A stretch of 64,000 nucleotides of DNA from Saccharibacillus sacchari DSM 19268 (GTDB lineage: Bacteria; Bacillota; Bacilli; Paenibacillales; Paenibacillaceae): assembly GCF_000585395.1 (NCBI RefSeq), contig NZ_KK073875.1, forward strand, positions 2,666,017 to 2,730,016, read 5' to 3'. Shown one piece after another: positions 18,236 through 26,255 of this stretch. Position 1 is the stretch's first letter, and every line of letters starts with the position of its first letter. The notes under the pieces are model-generated. The model made no database searches, was not told where the DNA came from, and was given only the letters and a program-made list of their open reading frames with translations. The position numbers were made by a program, and so were the translations under genes.

Positions 18236-18266
18236 CCGTTGACTACGTCCGATAGACGGTCAACGG
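18236..18266. promoter_or_regulatory. Perfect inverted repeat in the leader of the enhancer-binding-type gene
   Basis: CCGTTGAC (18236-18243) and GTCAACGG (18259-18266), an exact 8-bp inverted repeat with a 15-base spacer, lies about 20-50 bases upstream of the regulator start. It could be an autoregulatory operator or a leader hairpin. Confidence 0.45.
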
Positions 18267-18353
18267 AATAGGATGGCAAGCAGGCAAATAGAGTAGATTA
18301 TACGTATCATAACCGAATCGCTTGAATAAAGAGTGCTTTTTAACGGCAATTAG

Positions 18354-18398
18354 CCAAAAAGCAAAACGGGGCGACTTCCCGAAAGAAGTCGTCCCGTT
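18354..18398 (-). terminator. Rho-independent terminator of the CoA-transferase operon
   Basis: On the minus strand a 14-bp stem (18365-18378 with 18385-18398, one G-T pair) and a 6-base loop are followed by GTTTTGCTTTTTGG. It separates the operon from the regulator gene. Confidence 0.8.
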
Positions 18399-18443
18399 CA
18401 GGAAATGCGAGAGTACGCGAGAGTTGGACTCCAACTACAAGCG

Positions 18444-19403
18444 TTAAGCCTGTACAGCCGCTCTCGGCGTAAGGCTCAGCGCACCCAGACGATCCAGATG
18501 CTGCTGCGCGTCGGCGAACATGCCGGTGATCATTTCTTCGACGCTGGTCAGTTCGTTGCACAGTCCGGCGATTTGTCCCGCCATGACCGAACCGCGATCC
18601 GTATCGCCTTCGAATACGGCACGGCGCAGGGAACCGAGGCTGATTTTTTCCAACTCTTCGCGCGAAGCGTGTTCGTTCTCCAGCTTGAGGAATTCGGCGA
18701 TCATGCTGTTTTTGATACTGCGAACCGGGCCGCCGATGCTGCGTCCGGTCACCGTTGTGCTGGTATCGTCGGCGTCCAGCACGGCTTGTTTGAAATTCTC
18801 GTGGGTTGGGCATTCGAAGGTAGTGAGGAAGCGGGTTCCGACTTGCACGCCTTGCGCACCCAATGCGAAGGCCGCCGCAATACCGCGACCGTCTGCCACG
18901 CCGCCAGCGGCAACGACCGGAATCGATACGGCGCTTACGACCTGCGGAACCAGCGCCATGGTTGTGGTTTCGCCGACGTGTCCGCCTGCTTCAGTGCCTT
19001 CGGCGACCACGGCGTCCACGCCGAGAGCTTCCATCTTTTTGGCGATCTTCACGGACGGGATCACGGCGATAACGGTCAAGCCGTTTTCTTTGAGAATCGG
19101 CATGTACGGAGCAGGCGTGCCCGCGCCCGTGGTCACGATCTTCACGCCTTCTTCCAAAATGACGCCGATCAGCTCGGGGATGTTCGGCATCATCAGCATG
19201 AGGTTGACGGCAAAAGGTTTGTCCGTAGCGGCTTTGACCTTGCGGATCTCTTCGCGCAGTACGTCCGCGCTCATGCCGCCGGAGCCGATAATGCCAAGAC
19301 CGCCTGCGTTCGATACGGCGCTGACCAGCGGTTCGCGTGCGATCTGCGCCATGGCGCCTTGGAAGATCGGATATTGGATGCCGAGCAGTTCAGTGATAGT
19401 CAT
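18444..19403 (-). CDS. FabK/nitronate monooxygenase-family FMN enzyme
   Basis: A 319-residue TIM-barrel flavoprotein. The layout follows enoyl-ACP reductase II (FabK) of streptococci closely from memory: YPIFQGAMA at the start, SNAGGLGIIGSGG, FAVNLMLMMPN, KIVTTGAGTPAPYM, the EAGGHVG block with the catalytic His, IPVVAAGGVADG and GVQVGTRFL. FabK and nitronate monooxygenases share this fold and cannot be separated by eye. The ATG at 19403 follows GGGGGAATTACTC. It is the last gene of the CoA-transferase/MFS unit. If it is a FabK it would reduce enoyl-ACP in fatty-acid synthesis; if an NMO it would detoxify nitronates. Confidence 0.82.
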   Translation of the reverse strand: MTITELLGIQYPIFQGAMAQIAREPLVSAVSNAGGLGIIGSGGMSADVLREEIRKVKAATDKPFAVNLMLMMPNIPELIGVILEEGVKIVTTGAGTPAPYMPILKENGLTVIAVIPSVKIAKKMEALGVDAVVAEGTEAGGHVGETTTMALVPQVVSAVSIPVVAAGGVADGRGIAAAFALGAQGVQVGTRFLTTFECPTHENFKQAVLDADDTSTTVTGRSIGGPVRSIKNSMIAEFLKLENEHASREELEKISLGSLRRAVFEGDTDRGSVMAGQIAGLCNELTSVEEMITGMFADAQQHLDRLGALSLTPRAAVQA

Positions 19404-19456
19404 GAGTAATTCCCCCAATTAAGTAAATGAAATTTTGAAATAGGAATGAAGCGTGT

Positions 19457-19494
19457 GGCGTTCGAACCGGGAGAACTCCCAGGCTTCGAACGCC
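19457..19494. repeat. Intra-operon hairpin
   Basis: Perfect 10-bp arms GGCGTTCGAA (19457-19466) and TTCGAACGCC (19485-19494) enclose a second stem GGGAG-AA-CTCCC. It lies between the MFS and FabK-like genes and has no T-run. It may set differential mRNA stability or be a partial attenuator. Confidence 0.55.
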
Positions 19495-19544
19495 ATGATT
19501 CTTTTAGCATACCGATAGAAGGTCGTACGGCGCGAGGATCAAAG

Positions 19545-20798
19545 TCACGCTGCGCGAGTCGGAGTGACCGGAGTCGCAGCCGTCTTTTTCTCCATCGCCT
19601 TGAAGACGAAGGTCAACGCGAATCCGACCAGAGCGATAACAAGTGCAATATAGAAAGCATTGGTGAACGCGCCGCCATTTGCCGCCGCGACCGAACCCGC
19701 GATACGAGGGCCGAAGAAAGCCGCGCCGGAGTAGCCGATGAAGGTCACGCCGTAGTTGACGCCGTAATATTTCATGCCGAACTTTTCGCCGACGATCGAA
19801 GGGAAGATGCCCATCGTGCCGCCGAAGCACAGTCCGATGCCGATGATCGCGACGGCGAAGCCGACAACGGAAGACGAGAGGGCGATCGTGAGCATCATGA
19901 CCGCGATCACTAGATAGATAGCCATCAAGCATTTGGTACGTCCGATCCGGTCGGACACCGCGCCCCAGACGATCCGGCCCAGGCAGTTGCTGAGCGAGTA
20001 CAGGCTGACGAACAAGGCGGCGCTGGCCGCGGTCAGACCGAACATCGTTTGACCGATGACCGAAGCGTTGGCGGTGACCATCATGCCGGACAAAGCGCCG
20101 ATCAGGAACAGGCAGGCGATGACGTAAAAGATCGGTTTGCGAATGATTTCATGCCAGTTGAAGTTGATCCCGCCGTGCCGTCCGGCCGTAACCGGCGGCG
20201 TCCAGCCCAGCGGCGCGTAGCCGACGGGAGCGGCTTTGACCAGCAGGCCGCAGCCGAGGATGACAATCAGGAAAGCGACGCCGAGCATCATCATGGCCGA
20301 TTGCACGCCGGAGCCTGTAATCAGCGCATTGGCGATCGGCGCGATCACGATCGTACCGCCGCCGTAGCCTGCGGTCACGAGACCGGCAGCCAGACCTCTT
20401 TTATCCGGGAACAGCTTAACGGTATTGCCGATGGTTGCCGAGTAGACGATCCCTTGGCCGATCCCGGTGATGACGCCGTACGTCAGGTAGAGCATCCATG
20501 GCGCGGTCGCGAGGCCGGATAAAATGAAGCCGATGCCGAACATCGCGCCCCCGAGGAAGATCGCGGTCCGCGCGCCCCCTTTATCGACGAGCTTGCCGCC
20601 GAGAATCATCGGAATCGGGGAGATCGCGCCGTTGATGGTGAAGGCCATCATGATCTGCGGCATGGTAGCGTCGAATACTTTGCTGAGCGGCATCGCGAAT
20701 ACGCTGAACGCGTAAATGGAGCCGACGCAGATATTGATCAGAACGGAGACGATCAGGATCGTCCAGCGGTTCAAGTTAGGTTGGGTCGATGAATTCAT
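19545..20798 (-). CDS. OFA-family MFS transporter
   Basis: A 417-residue twelve-helix major facilitator. The start RWTILIVSVLINICVGSIYAFSVF and the central YGVITGIGQGIVYSATIGNTVKLFPDKRG are typical of the oxalate/formate antiporter (OFA) group, whose members move small carboxylates. Next to a CoA-transferase, a short-chain carboxylate substrate is plausible but unproven. The ATG at 20798 follows AAAGGAGAATATAAGCC. The gap to the CoA-transferase gene is 46 bases with no terminator, so they are co-transcribed. Confidence 0.86.
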   Translation of the reverse strand: MNSSTQPNLNRWTILIVSVLINICVGSIYAFSVFAMPLSKVFDATMPQIMMAFTINGAISPIPMILGGKLVDKGGARTAIFLGGAMFGIGFILSGLATAPWMLYLTYGVITGIGQGIVYSATIGNTVKLFPDKRGLAAGLVTAGYGGGTIVIAPIANALITGSGVQSAMMMLGVAFLIVILGCGLLVKAAPVGYAPLGWTPPVTAGRHGGINFNWHEIIRKPIFYVIACLFLIGALSGMMVTANASVIGQTMFGLTAASAALFVSLYSLSNCLGRIVWGAVSDRIGRTKCLMAIYLVIAVMMLTIALSSSVVGFAVAIIGIGLCFGGTMGIFPSIVGEKFGMKYYGVNYGVTFIGYSGAAFFGPRIAGSVAAANGGAFTNAFYIALVIALVGFALTFVFKAMEKKTAATPVTPTRAA

Positions 20799-20844
20799 GG
20801 CTTATATTCTCCTTTAAAATGGGGGAATGAATGCGTTAGCCGAT

Positions 20845-22449
20845 CTAACGGATCGCAACCGGCTCTTTGGACTGAACTTGTGCGGCTTTGCGTTCTGCGA
20901 TGATGGATTTCAAGCTGCCCCAGGTCTCGCGGAACATGCCGGGGTCCATCGATTTCAGGTCTTTGGCGATAACCGGTGCGAATTCCATCTGATCCAGAAT
21001 GTCGCGCTGCAAGTCGATGCCCGGTGCGATCTCGGTTAAGGTCATCACGCCTTCAACCAGTTCGAAAACGGCGCGTTCCGTCACATAGGTGACAGGTTGC
21101 CCGACTTTGGCCGCATACGATCCGCTGAACGTCACCTGTTGAACGTTTTTCAGGAACTTCTTCGCTTTGCCTTCTTTTACGATCTTGAGCTGTCCGTCTT
21201 CGACTTTCACTTCAAGGCCGCCTGCGGTAAAGGTTCCGGCGAACACCAGCTTTTTGGCCGCCTGCGAGATATTGATAAAGCCGCCGCAGCCTGCAACCCG
21301 CGTGCCGAATTTGCTGACATTCACGTTGCCGAACTGATCGGTCTGCGCCAAACCCAACACCGAGAGGTCGATGCCGCCGCCGTCGTAGAAGTCGAATTGC
21401 GAATCGTGGTCCACGATCGCTTCGGAGTTATAGGCGTGGCCGAAGTCTTTCAGTCCCGCCGGAACGCCGCCGATCGAACCGGCTTCCGTGGTCAGGATAA
21501 GTTGGTCGCTTACGCCTTCTTCGGCCGCGACTGTGGAGACGTTGACCGGGATGCCGACGCCAAGATTCAGCACGGTATTCGGAGCCAGTTCAGCGGCTGA
21601 GCGGCGGGAGATCACTTTGCGCTCATCAAGCGGAATGGTCTCAATATCTTCGAGCGGAACTTTGATCTGACCGGAAAAGGCCGGGTTGTACAAGGTGTTC
21701 TCCGTCTGGAAATGGTTCTCCGGCTTGGCGACGACCAGATGGTCGATCAGGATGCCGGGCACTTTGACGTCTTTCGGATTGAGCGTGCCGTTTTTGGCGA
21801 CCGTCTCTACCTGGGCAATCACGATCCCGCCAGAGTTGCGCACGGCTTGGGCGATCGGCAGCACTTCCATATGCAGACCTTCTTTTTCCAGCGTCAGATT
21901 GCCGTTCTCGTCAGCGACGGTGCCGCGAATCAAAGCAACCTGAATCGGGAACGTCTTGTAGAACAACCATTCTTCGCCTTCCAGCTCGATGACCTTGACC
22001 AGGTCTTCTTTCGAAGACGGCGACATCCGGCCTCCTTCGAGGCGCGGATCGACGAAGGTCTCCAGTCCGACTTTGGTAATAACGCCCGGACGCTTGGCGG
22101 CAATCTCGCGGAATAGCTGCGTGATGACGCCTTGCGGAAGATTGTAAGCTTCGCACTTGTCTTCTTCGATCAGCTTCGCCATGCCCGGCGACGCAATCGC
22201 GATCCCGCCGATCCACCGCTTGATCAGTCCTTCATGTCCGAGGTGACTCATGCCTTTCTCGCGACGGTTACCGACGGCGCTAGCATGGATGACCGTCAGA
22301 TTGCGCGGCGCGCCGCTCTGCATGAAGCGTTCCTCAATCGCGATCCCCATCTCTTCCGCCCAGCAGGAAAGCCCGAATCCACTTGCTGCTACCGTATCTC
22401 CGTCCTGAATCAATGCTGCTGCTTGCGACGTCGTAATCACTTTAGACAT
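20845..22449 (-). CDS. Acyl-CoA:acetate/3-ketoacid CoA-transferase, fused alpha-beta subunits (YdiF/propionate type)
   Basis: A 534-residue class I CoA-transferase. The alpha half begins VITTSQAAALIQDGDTVAASGFG and includes the glycine-rich IHASAVGN region. The beta half (from about 285) contains TTEAGSIGGVPAG, whose Glu forms the CoA thioester, and the NFGVG-like LGVGIPVNVS. It swaps CoA between short-chain acids. I chose ATG 22449 (AAGGAG about 8 bases upstream) over a TTG two codons earlier. First gene of a unit with the MFS carrier and FabK-like enzyme. Two identical palindromes upstream are candidate control sites. Confidence 0.88.
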   Translation of the reverse strand: MSKVITTSQAAALIQDGDTVAASGFGLSCWAEEMGIAIEERFMQSGAPRNLTVIHASAVGNRREKGMSHLGHEGLIKRWIGGIAIASPGMAKLIEEDKCEAYNLPQGVITQLFREIAAKRPGVITKVGLETFVDPRLEGGRMSPSSKEDLVKVIELEGEEWLFYKTFPIQVALIRGTVADENGNLTLEKEGLHMEVLPIAQAVRNSGGIVIAQVETVAKNGTLNPKDVKVPGILIDHLVVAKPENHFQTENTLYNPAFSGQIKVPLEDIETIPLDERKVISRRSAAELAPNTVLNLGVGIPVNVSTVAAEEGVSDQLILTTEAGSIGGVPAGLKDFGHAYNSEAIVDHDSQFDFYDGGGIDLSVLGLAQTDQFGNVNVSKFGTRVAGCGGFINISQAAKKLVFAGTFTAGGLEVKVEDGQLKIVKEGKAKKFLKNVQQVTFSGSYAAKVGQPVTYVTERAVFELVEGVMTLTEIAPGIDLQRDILDQMEFAPVIAKDLKSMDPGMFRETWGSLKSIIAERKAAQVQSKEPVAIR

Positions 22450-22497
22450 ATTCAATCACTCCTTAATAAGAATGGAAAAATCATCGTTTTTTAAAAT

Positions 22498-22545
22498 GTG
22501 AAAATATTCACTTTATCTGGCGAGTTGTTATGTGAACCCTTTCAC
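22498..22545. promoter_or_regulatory. Twin GTGAA-N4-TTCAC palindromes upstream of the CoA-transferase operon
   Basis: GTGAA-AATA-TTCAC at 22498-22511 and GTGAA-CCCT-TTCAC at 22532-22545. Identical arms, 34 bases centre to centre (about three helical turns), beginning about 50 bases upstream of the start codon. They suit a cooperative dimeric regulator. The second also resembles a degenerate cre site. Confidence 0.65.
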
Positions 22546-22931
22546 TTGGAGAATAACGCGCAGAAAAATCATCGTCAATATCTTGTGATCCTTGCAAAAA
22601 ACCACTCCCAAAGTGTAGCGAAAATGCGACTGGAAGAAGGGGTAGCCGAAGAGAAGCGATACTTTTTTCCAAAAGACCACGGATTAATCCAGGTTGGCAA
22701 GCAGTCGGACGCAGAAGTTCAACCTGTCGCAAAAAAGCAACATCTTTCACGAGAGAGGAGCGCTTTGAAGATCCATCTGGACTAAGCGAGAAAATGATCC
22801 GGTGCGGACTATACGAAATCTGAAATGGCGAAAAAGCGAGGTTACATCCGGTAGGATCGATAGAAGGATAAGGATGTGACGAAATCGTGAAGAGCGACAG
22901 ATGGGCATTTTTGCAACAGAATTCGGAGTCG
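22546..22931. other. Gap without recognised features
   Basis: About 390 bases between the twin palindromes and the cdsA terminator. Short open frames exist on both strands but have no ribosome site or recognisable protein. I see no RNA fold or repeat shared with the rest of the window. Confidence 0.5.
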
Positions 22932-22968
22932 CAAAAAAGCGCATGAGCCCGTTAACGGACGCATGCGC
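22932..22968 (-). terminator. Rho-independent terminator of the CdsA-like gene
   Basis: On the minus strand, stem GCGCATG/CATGCGC with the inner palindrome CCGTTAACGG is followed by TTTTTTGC, starting about 15 bases after the stop codon. Confidence 0.75.
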
Positions 22969-22982
22969 ATGCAGCTTGTCTG

Positions 22983-23900
22983 TTACATAAATTCGAAGAA
23001 ATAGCGTACCGCGTGGAAAAAGACCGGAGCGGTGTAGGTAAGACTGTCGATCTGGCTGAGGTAACTCTTCTTGAGCGTCGCGGCTTTGTCTTCGTCGCCG
23101 ACGAGCAGATCACGCTTCAATACGGAAACCGTCAGGCTGCCGAACAGACCCGCCAGAGCGAGCAATGCACCGAACCACGCGGCGGCGGTGGGGCTGAACG
23201 GCGTCAGATGCGGCGCCAGCGCCAGCGAAGCACCCATCGTCACGATGAACGCGCAGACAAAGCCTTCCCAGGTCAACTGCGGATTGGCGGTCGGCACGAT
23301 CTTTCTTTTTCCGAAATAAAGCGAGACTAACGTATGTACGACATCGTTGATCTGGGTCAACACGACGAGAAACAGAACTAACCCGCCGCCGAACTCCGGG
23401 GTCGCGAACTGGAAATACGCCAAATGGCTGAGACCGAACACCATGAGCATCAGGCCCCATTGGGTGGAGCTGACGCTGCGCAGGAAGCCGAATGTTCCTT
23501 TCCCCAATAGACGCGGAATCGGCAGCACCAAGAATACATAGAGCGGAATGAACACGATGAACATGCCGTACCAACCCGTGTAGATCCAGTAGAACTGCAC
23601 CGGAATCGCGAGGTACGCCCAGAGGAAAAGCCGTCGATCCGCTTTGCGCGTGCCCCGGATCATGGAGAAATATTCCTGAAGCGCGAAGAAGCAGAGCAGC
23701 ATCAAGGAAACGAGCGAGACGGCAGGCGTGAATAAGGTAGCGAGGCAGAAAATGAAGAACATGCCCCACCAGGTTTTCATGCGCGTTCCGATCGAGGAAT
23801 AGTCTTTGCCCGGCTGCTTGCGGCTGACGAACACATACACCAGATTCGCGGCAACCAGCACGGCAAGAACGATCAACAACACGATATATGAACTGAACAA
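22983..23900 (-). CDS. Phosphatidate cytidylyltransferase-like membrane protein (CdsA family)
   Basis: A 305-residue membrane protein with about eight helices. The C-terminal part VSVLKRDLLVGDEDKAATLKKSYLSQIDSLTYTAPVFFH keeps the CdsA arrangement: S-x-x-KRD, then a D-S-L near the end, although the classic KD..PGHGG stretch is diverged. CdsA makes CDP-diacylglycerol from phosphatidic acid and CTP. The divergence suggests a paralog (YnbB-like) rather than the housekeeping enzyme. The start appears to be a TTG at 23900 behind GGTGAT; this is the weakest point. It has its own terminator. Confidence 0.78.
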   Translation of the reverse strand: MFSSYIVLLIVLAVLVAANLVYVFVSRKQPGKDYSSIGTRMKTWWGMFFIFCLATLFTPAVSLVSLMLLCFFALQEYFSMIRGTRKADRRLFLWAYLAIPVQFYWIYTGWYGMFIVFIPLYVFLVLPIPRLLGKGTFGFLRSVSSTQWGLMLMVFGLSHLAYFQFATPEFGGGLVLFLVVLTQINDVVHTLVSLYFGKRKIVPTANPQLTWEGFVCAFIVTMGASLALAPHLTPFSPTAAAWFGALLALAGLFGSLTVSVLKRDLLVGDEDKAATLKKSYLSQIDSLTYTAPVFFHAVRYFFEFM

Positions 23901-23951
23901 ATCATCACCAACTTAAGGGTAAAATAGCAGTCGTAACCGCTTGACTATGCT

Positions 23952-23981
23952 ATCATAAGGGAATCATTCAAAAAGGCGCAA
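23952..23981 (-). promoter_or_regulatory. Promoter of the CdsA-like gene
   Basis: On the minus strand TTGCGC (23976-23981), 18 bases, then TATGAT (23952-23957), about 50 bases before the start codon. Confidence 0.45.
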
Positions 23982-23999
23982 CAGGAAACTTGGCCCGGC

Positions 24000-24040
24000 G
24001 CATGGATCGTTCGTAACGTTGAAGCGGAAGCGATCCATGC
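24000..24040 (+). promoter_or_regulatory. Leader hairpin before the permuted papain-fold gene
   Basis: Exact 10-bp arms GCATGGATCG (24000-24009) and CGATCCATGC (24031-24040) with a 21-base loop, ending 60 bases before the start codon. No T-run. Probably a leader stem or operator. Confidence 0.4.
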
Positions 24041-24100
24041 ACCTGAACAAAAAGGCCCGATTTCGTCAGCCCTGCGCCCAGGCGGAAGGGGAAATTGACA

Positions 24101-24682
24101 ATGACGGATCAACGGTCCGTGTACATTCTACTGACCAATACCGGCACGCTGTTCACCCGCATGATCCGGGTCTACACGCGCGCGCCTTACAATCATGCCT
24201 CGATCTCGTTCAACCGCGAGCTGACGGAGCTGTACAGTTTCGGGCGCAAAAATCCGTACAATCCGATCGACGGCGGCTTCGTGCGCGAAGACATTCGGAC
24301 AGGCACATTCAGCCGCTATCCGAACACGACCTGCGTGATCTACAAGCTTGAGGTGAGCGAGCGCGAAGAGACGAAGATGCGGCGGGTGCTGAACGTCTTT
24401 ATCCGCAGCCGGGAAAAGTATCTGTATAATCTGCTCGGCATCGTCGGCGTGGCGTTCAAGGAACCGGTAGAGTTCAGCAACTCGTATTTCTGTTCCCAGT
24501 TCGTGGCCGAGATTCTGCATCGATCGGGTATCAAGATCTGGAACAAGCTGCCCGCGCTCGTAACACCGGACGATTTCCGTCAAAGCGAGCGCATGATGCT
24601 GGTCTACGAGGGGCGGCTGAGCGAGTATGAGCATGCCGCTTCCCCGGAAGAGCTGACCGTCGAAGGCGCCAAGTTGGAATAG
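24101..24682 (+). CDS. Permuted papain-fold (YiiX/C92, NlpC/P60 superfamily) protein
   Basis: A 193-residue soluble protein without a signal peptide. The circularly permuted NlpC/P60 order is visible: His32 in NHASISFN comes first and Cys131 in NSYFCSQFVAEIL later. Members include cysteine peptidases and amidases that act on peptidoglycan or lipids; a cytosolic one has no assigned substrate. Start ATG 24101 (GGGGA 8 bases upstream) was preferred over a TTG two codons earlier. The stop codon abuts repeat P1-C. Confidence 0.78.
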   Translation: MTDQRSVYILLTNTGTLFTRMIRVYTRAPYNHASISFNRELTELYSFGRKNPYNPIDGGFVREDIRTGTFSRYPNTTCVIYKLEVSEREETKMRRVLNVFIRSREKYLYNLLGIVGVAFKEPVEFSNSYFCSQFVAEILHRSGIKIWNKLPALVTPDDFRQSERMMLVYEGRLSEYEHAASPEELTVEGAKLE

Positions 24683-24787
24683 TACCTTATCAACGCTAAA
24701 AGTAAGGTTATGCCCGCCGGAAACCCACCTAAAGCGTGTGGGTTTCCAGCGAACATAATCCTATGATTAAGAGTTGATAAGGTACTA
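24680..24787. repeat. P1-family palindromic repeat, copy C
   Basis: Exact 15-bp outer arms 24680-24694 and 24773-24787 (TAGTACCTTATCAAC and complement), with an imperfect inner stem and the blocks GTAAGGTTA, TAAAGCGTGT and TGATTAA shared with copy A. It fills the gap between the papain-fold and SEC-C genes and includes the stop of the former. Confidence 0.7.
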
Positions 24788-24815
24788 GATTATCGTTGAA
24801 AAAGGAGAGAGTCGA

Positions 24816-25394
24816 TTGAAAATCGGAAGAAACGACCCGTGCTTCTGCGGTTCGGGCAAAAAGTACAAGAAGTGCTGCATTGATCGAGATATCGCCTTCG
24901 CAGATTCCGTGAAGTTTGCAGAACGCAAAAAGACAGACCCCGCCTTCACGCCGCGAAGCTACTATATCAACCGCGTCACGACATTGAACGATCGTCTGCA
25001 AAACGAAGCACGCTCCGAAGAACTCGATACGCAGCTGATGGAACTCGCCGGAGACACCCTGGACGATCTGGACGGCGCACGCCTGCATGCTTTCACCCGC
25101 TACGGCGAAGGTTTCTTGCCCACAGAGCGCCGCCTGCTTCAAGCCCTAGCCAACCGACTCTGGGGAGCCCTCGTCTTCGGCGAATTCCAGGAACAAGAAA
25201 TCCTGCGCCCGTTGATGGCTTTCGCCGCATCGACGCTGGCCGAAGGCATTAGCGAAGCCGCGCCAATCTCTGGAGCCATACTGACGACGGACGAAGACGG
25301 AAATCTGTTGAATGCGTCCCTGAAGCCTGCTGCTGAAGGCGAAGAACTAGAAGTGTTCGAGTTGGATATAGAGATCGAAGGCGTTGAACTTTAA
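24816..25394 (+). CDS. SEC-C zinc-binding motif protein
   Basis: A 192-residue protein. The N-terminal motif GRNDPCFCGSGKKYKKCC supplies Cys9, Cys11, Cys20 and Cys21, the CxC-x8-CC zinc ligand set also found at the end of SecA. The remaining part (30-192) is mostly helical and acidic at the C-terminus, without a recognised domain. The start is a TTG at 24816 with AAAGGAGAGAG 8 bases upstream. Function unknown; SEC-C proteins often bind ribosomes or other proteins. Repeats P1-C and P2-2 flank it on either side. Confidence 0.82.
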   Translation: MKIGRNDPCFCGSGKKYKKCCIDRDIAFADSVKFAERKKTDPAFTPRSYYINRVTTLNDRLQNEARSEELDTQLMELAGDTLDDLDGARLHAFTRYGEGFLPTERRLLQALANRLWGALVFGEFQEQEILRPLMAFAASTLAEGISEAAPISGAILTTDEDGNLLNASLKPAAEGEELEVFELDIEIEGVEL

Positions 25395-25410
25395 AATCAG
25401 AAGCATTTAA

Positions 25411-25514
25411 GCGGAGGGAGAAATTCAGCGAGAGACGCCTTTGAGCCGGGAAAGCTGCAAGCTTTCTCGACGAAACAACGTCTCGAACGAATTTCTCTCG
25501 CAGCGCCCAAGCTT
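25411..25514. repeat. P2-family palindromic repeat, copy 2
   Basis: Arms GAGAAATTC/GAATTTCTC (25418-25426, 25489-25497) and apical GAAAGCT-GCA-AGCTTTC (25450-25466), with the family core AGACGCCTTTGA on the left and TCTCGAACGAATTTCTCTCGC on the right, and a GCTTCC end. It is in the opposite direction to copies 1 and 3. Confidence 0.7.
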
Positions 25515-25550
25515 CCCCAACGAATAGGATTTTAACGATCTGACAACCCA

Positions 25551-25573
25551 GCCGCCTTACAGGCGGCTTTTTG
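25551..25573 (+). terminator. Rho-independent terminator of the SEC-C gene
   Basis: Stem GCCGCCT/AGGCGGC with a 3-base loop, then TTTTTGC. It insulates the sigma-factor operon from upstream transcription. Confidence 0.85.
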
Positions 25574-25600
25574 CTGTCCAGATTTTTTCCGAATCCTCGC

Positions 25601-25625
25601 ATAACCAATCTTCAAGATTTCCGTC
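25601..25625 (+). promoter_or_regulatory. ECF-type promoter of the sigma operon
   Basis: ATAACC (25601-25606), 15 bases, then CGTC (25622-25625, within CCGTCTG), about 40 bases before the sigma gene. The same pair with the same spacing precedes the SLH gene. It fits an autoregulated ECF promoter (AACC-like -35, CGTC -10). Confidence 0.7.
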
Positions 25626-25667
25626 TGTAATCATGAAGGGAACGCAATCCCGGAAAGGAGCCTCACA

Positions 25668-26255
25668 TTGAACAGTCCATCCAGCTCAACGAGCGAATCG
25701 CAAGACGAGAAAATCATCGATCTATTCTGGAACCGCAGCGAATCGGCGATCAGCGAGGCCGCGAGCGAATACGGTCGTTACTGTTATTCCATTTCCTATC
25801 ATATTCTGCGCAGCACGGAGGACGCCGAAGAATGCGTCAACGATACGTGGCTGCGCACCTGGAACGCTATTCCGCCGCAGCGTCCCGGCAAGTTGTCGTT
25901 TTTCGTTGGTCGCATCGTGCGCAATCTGTCGCTCGATAAATTCCGCAGCAAAAAAGCCAAACGGCGCGGCGGCGAAATGTCGCCTATTCTCGAAGAATTG
26001 AGCGAAGCGATTCCCGGCGGACCGGATACGGAAAGTCTGGTGCTGGATCGGGAACTCGGACGCGCGATTAACGACTTTTTGCGTACATTGCCCGAGAACG
26101 CCTGCAATCTCTTTTTGGCCCGCTACTGGCATAGCATGCCGCTGACGGAAATCGCGTCGAAGTTCGGCGTGAAGGAGAACAATATCAAAGCCAGCCTGTT
26201 TCGCACTCGGGGCAAACTGAAAGAGTATCTGGAGAAAGAAGGGATGCAGCCGTGA
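25668..26255 (+). CDS. ECF RNA polymerase sigma factor
   Basis: A 195-residue extracytoplasmic-function sigma factor. Region 2 spans about 25-95 (STEDAEECVNDTWLRTWNAIPP, then LSFFVGRIVRNLSLDKFRS for -10 recognition). Region 4 spans about 130-190 (LPENACNLFLARYWHSMPLTEIASKFGVKENNIKAS, the -35 helix-turn-helix). The TTG at 25668 is supported by GGAAAGGAG 7 bases upstream. It overlaps the next gene by 4 bases (GTGA). It is probably held inactive by that membrane protein and drives its own promoter and that of the SLH gene. Confidence 0.92.
   Translation: MNSPSSSTSESQDEKIIDLFWNRSESAISEAASEYGRYCYSISYHILRSTEDAEECVNDTWLRTWNAIPPQRPGKLSFFVGRIVRNLSLDKFRSKKAKRRGGEMSPILEELSEAIPGGPDTESLVLDRELGRAINDFLRTLPENACNLFLARYWHSMPLTEIASKFGVKENNIKASLFRTRGKLKEYLEKEGMQP

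Noticed and set aside
18405-19422. Two overlapping plus-strand open frames opposite the FabK-like gene
   Set aside because: Antisense shadows of a well-conserved enzyme gene; no start signals and low-complexity translations.
22585-22615. Possible sigma-54 promoter on the minus strand (TGGGAG ... TTTGCA) upstream of the CoA-transferase operon
   Set aside because: The GG and GC dinucleotides are 11-12 bases apart instead of 10, and the regulator nearby lacks GAFTGA.
22508-22750. 80-codon minus-strand frame upstream of the CoA-transferase gene
   Set aside because: No ribosome site, unlikely composition, and it overlaps the twin palindromes and the promoter region.
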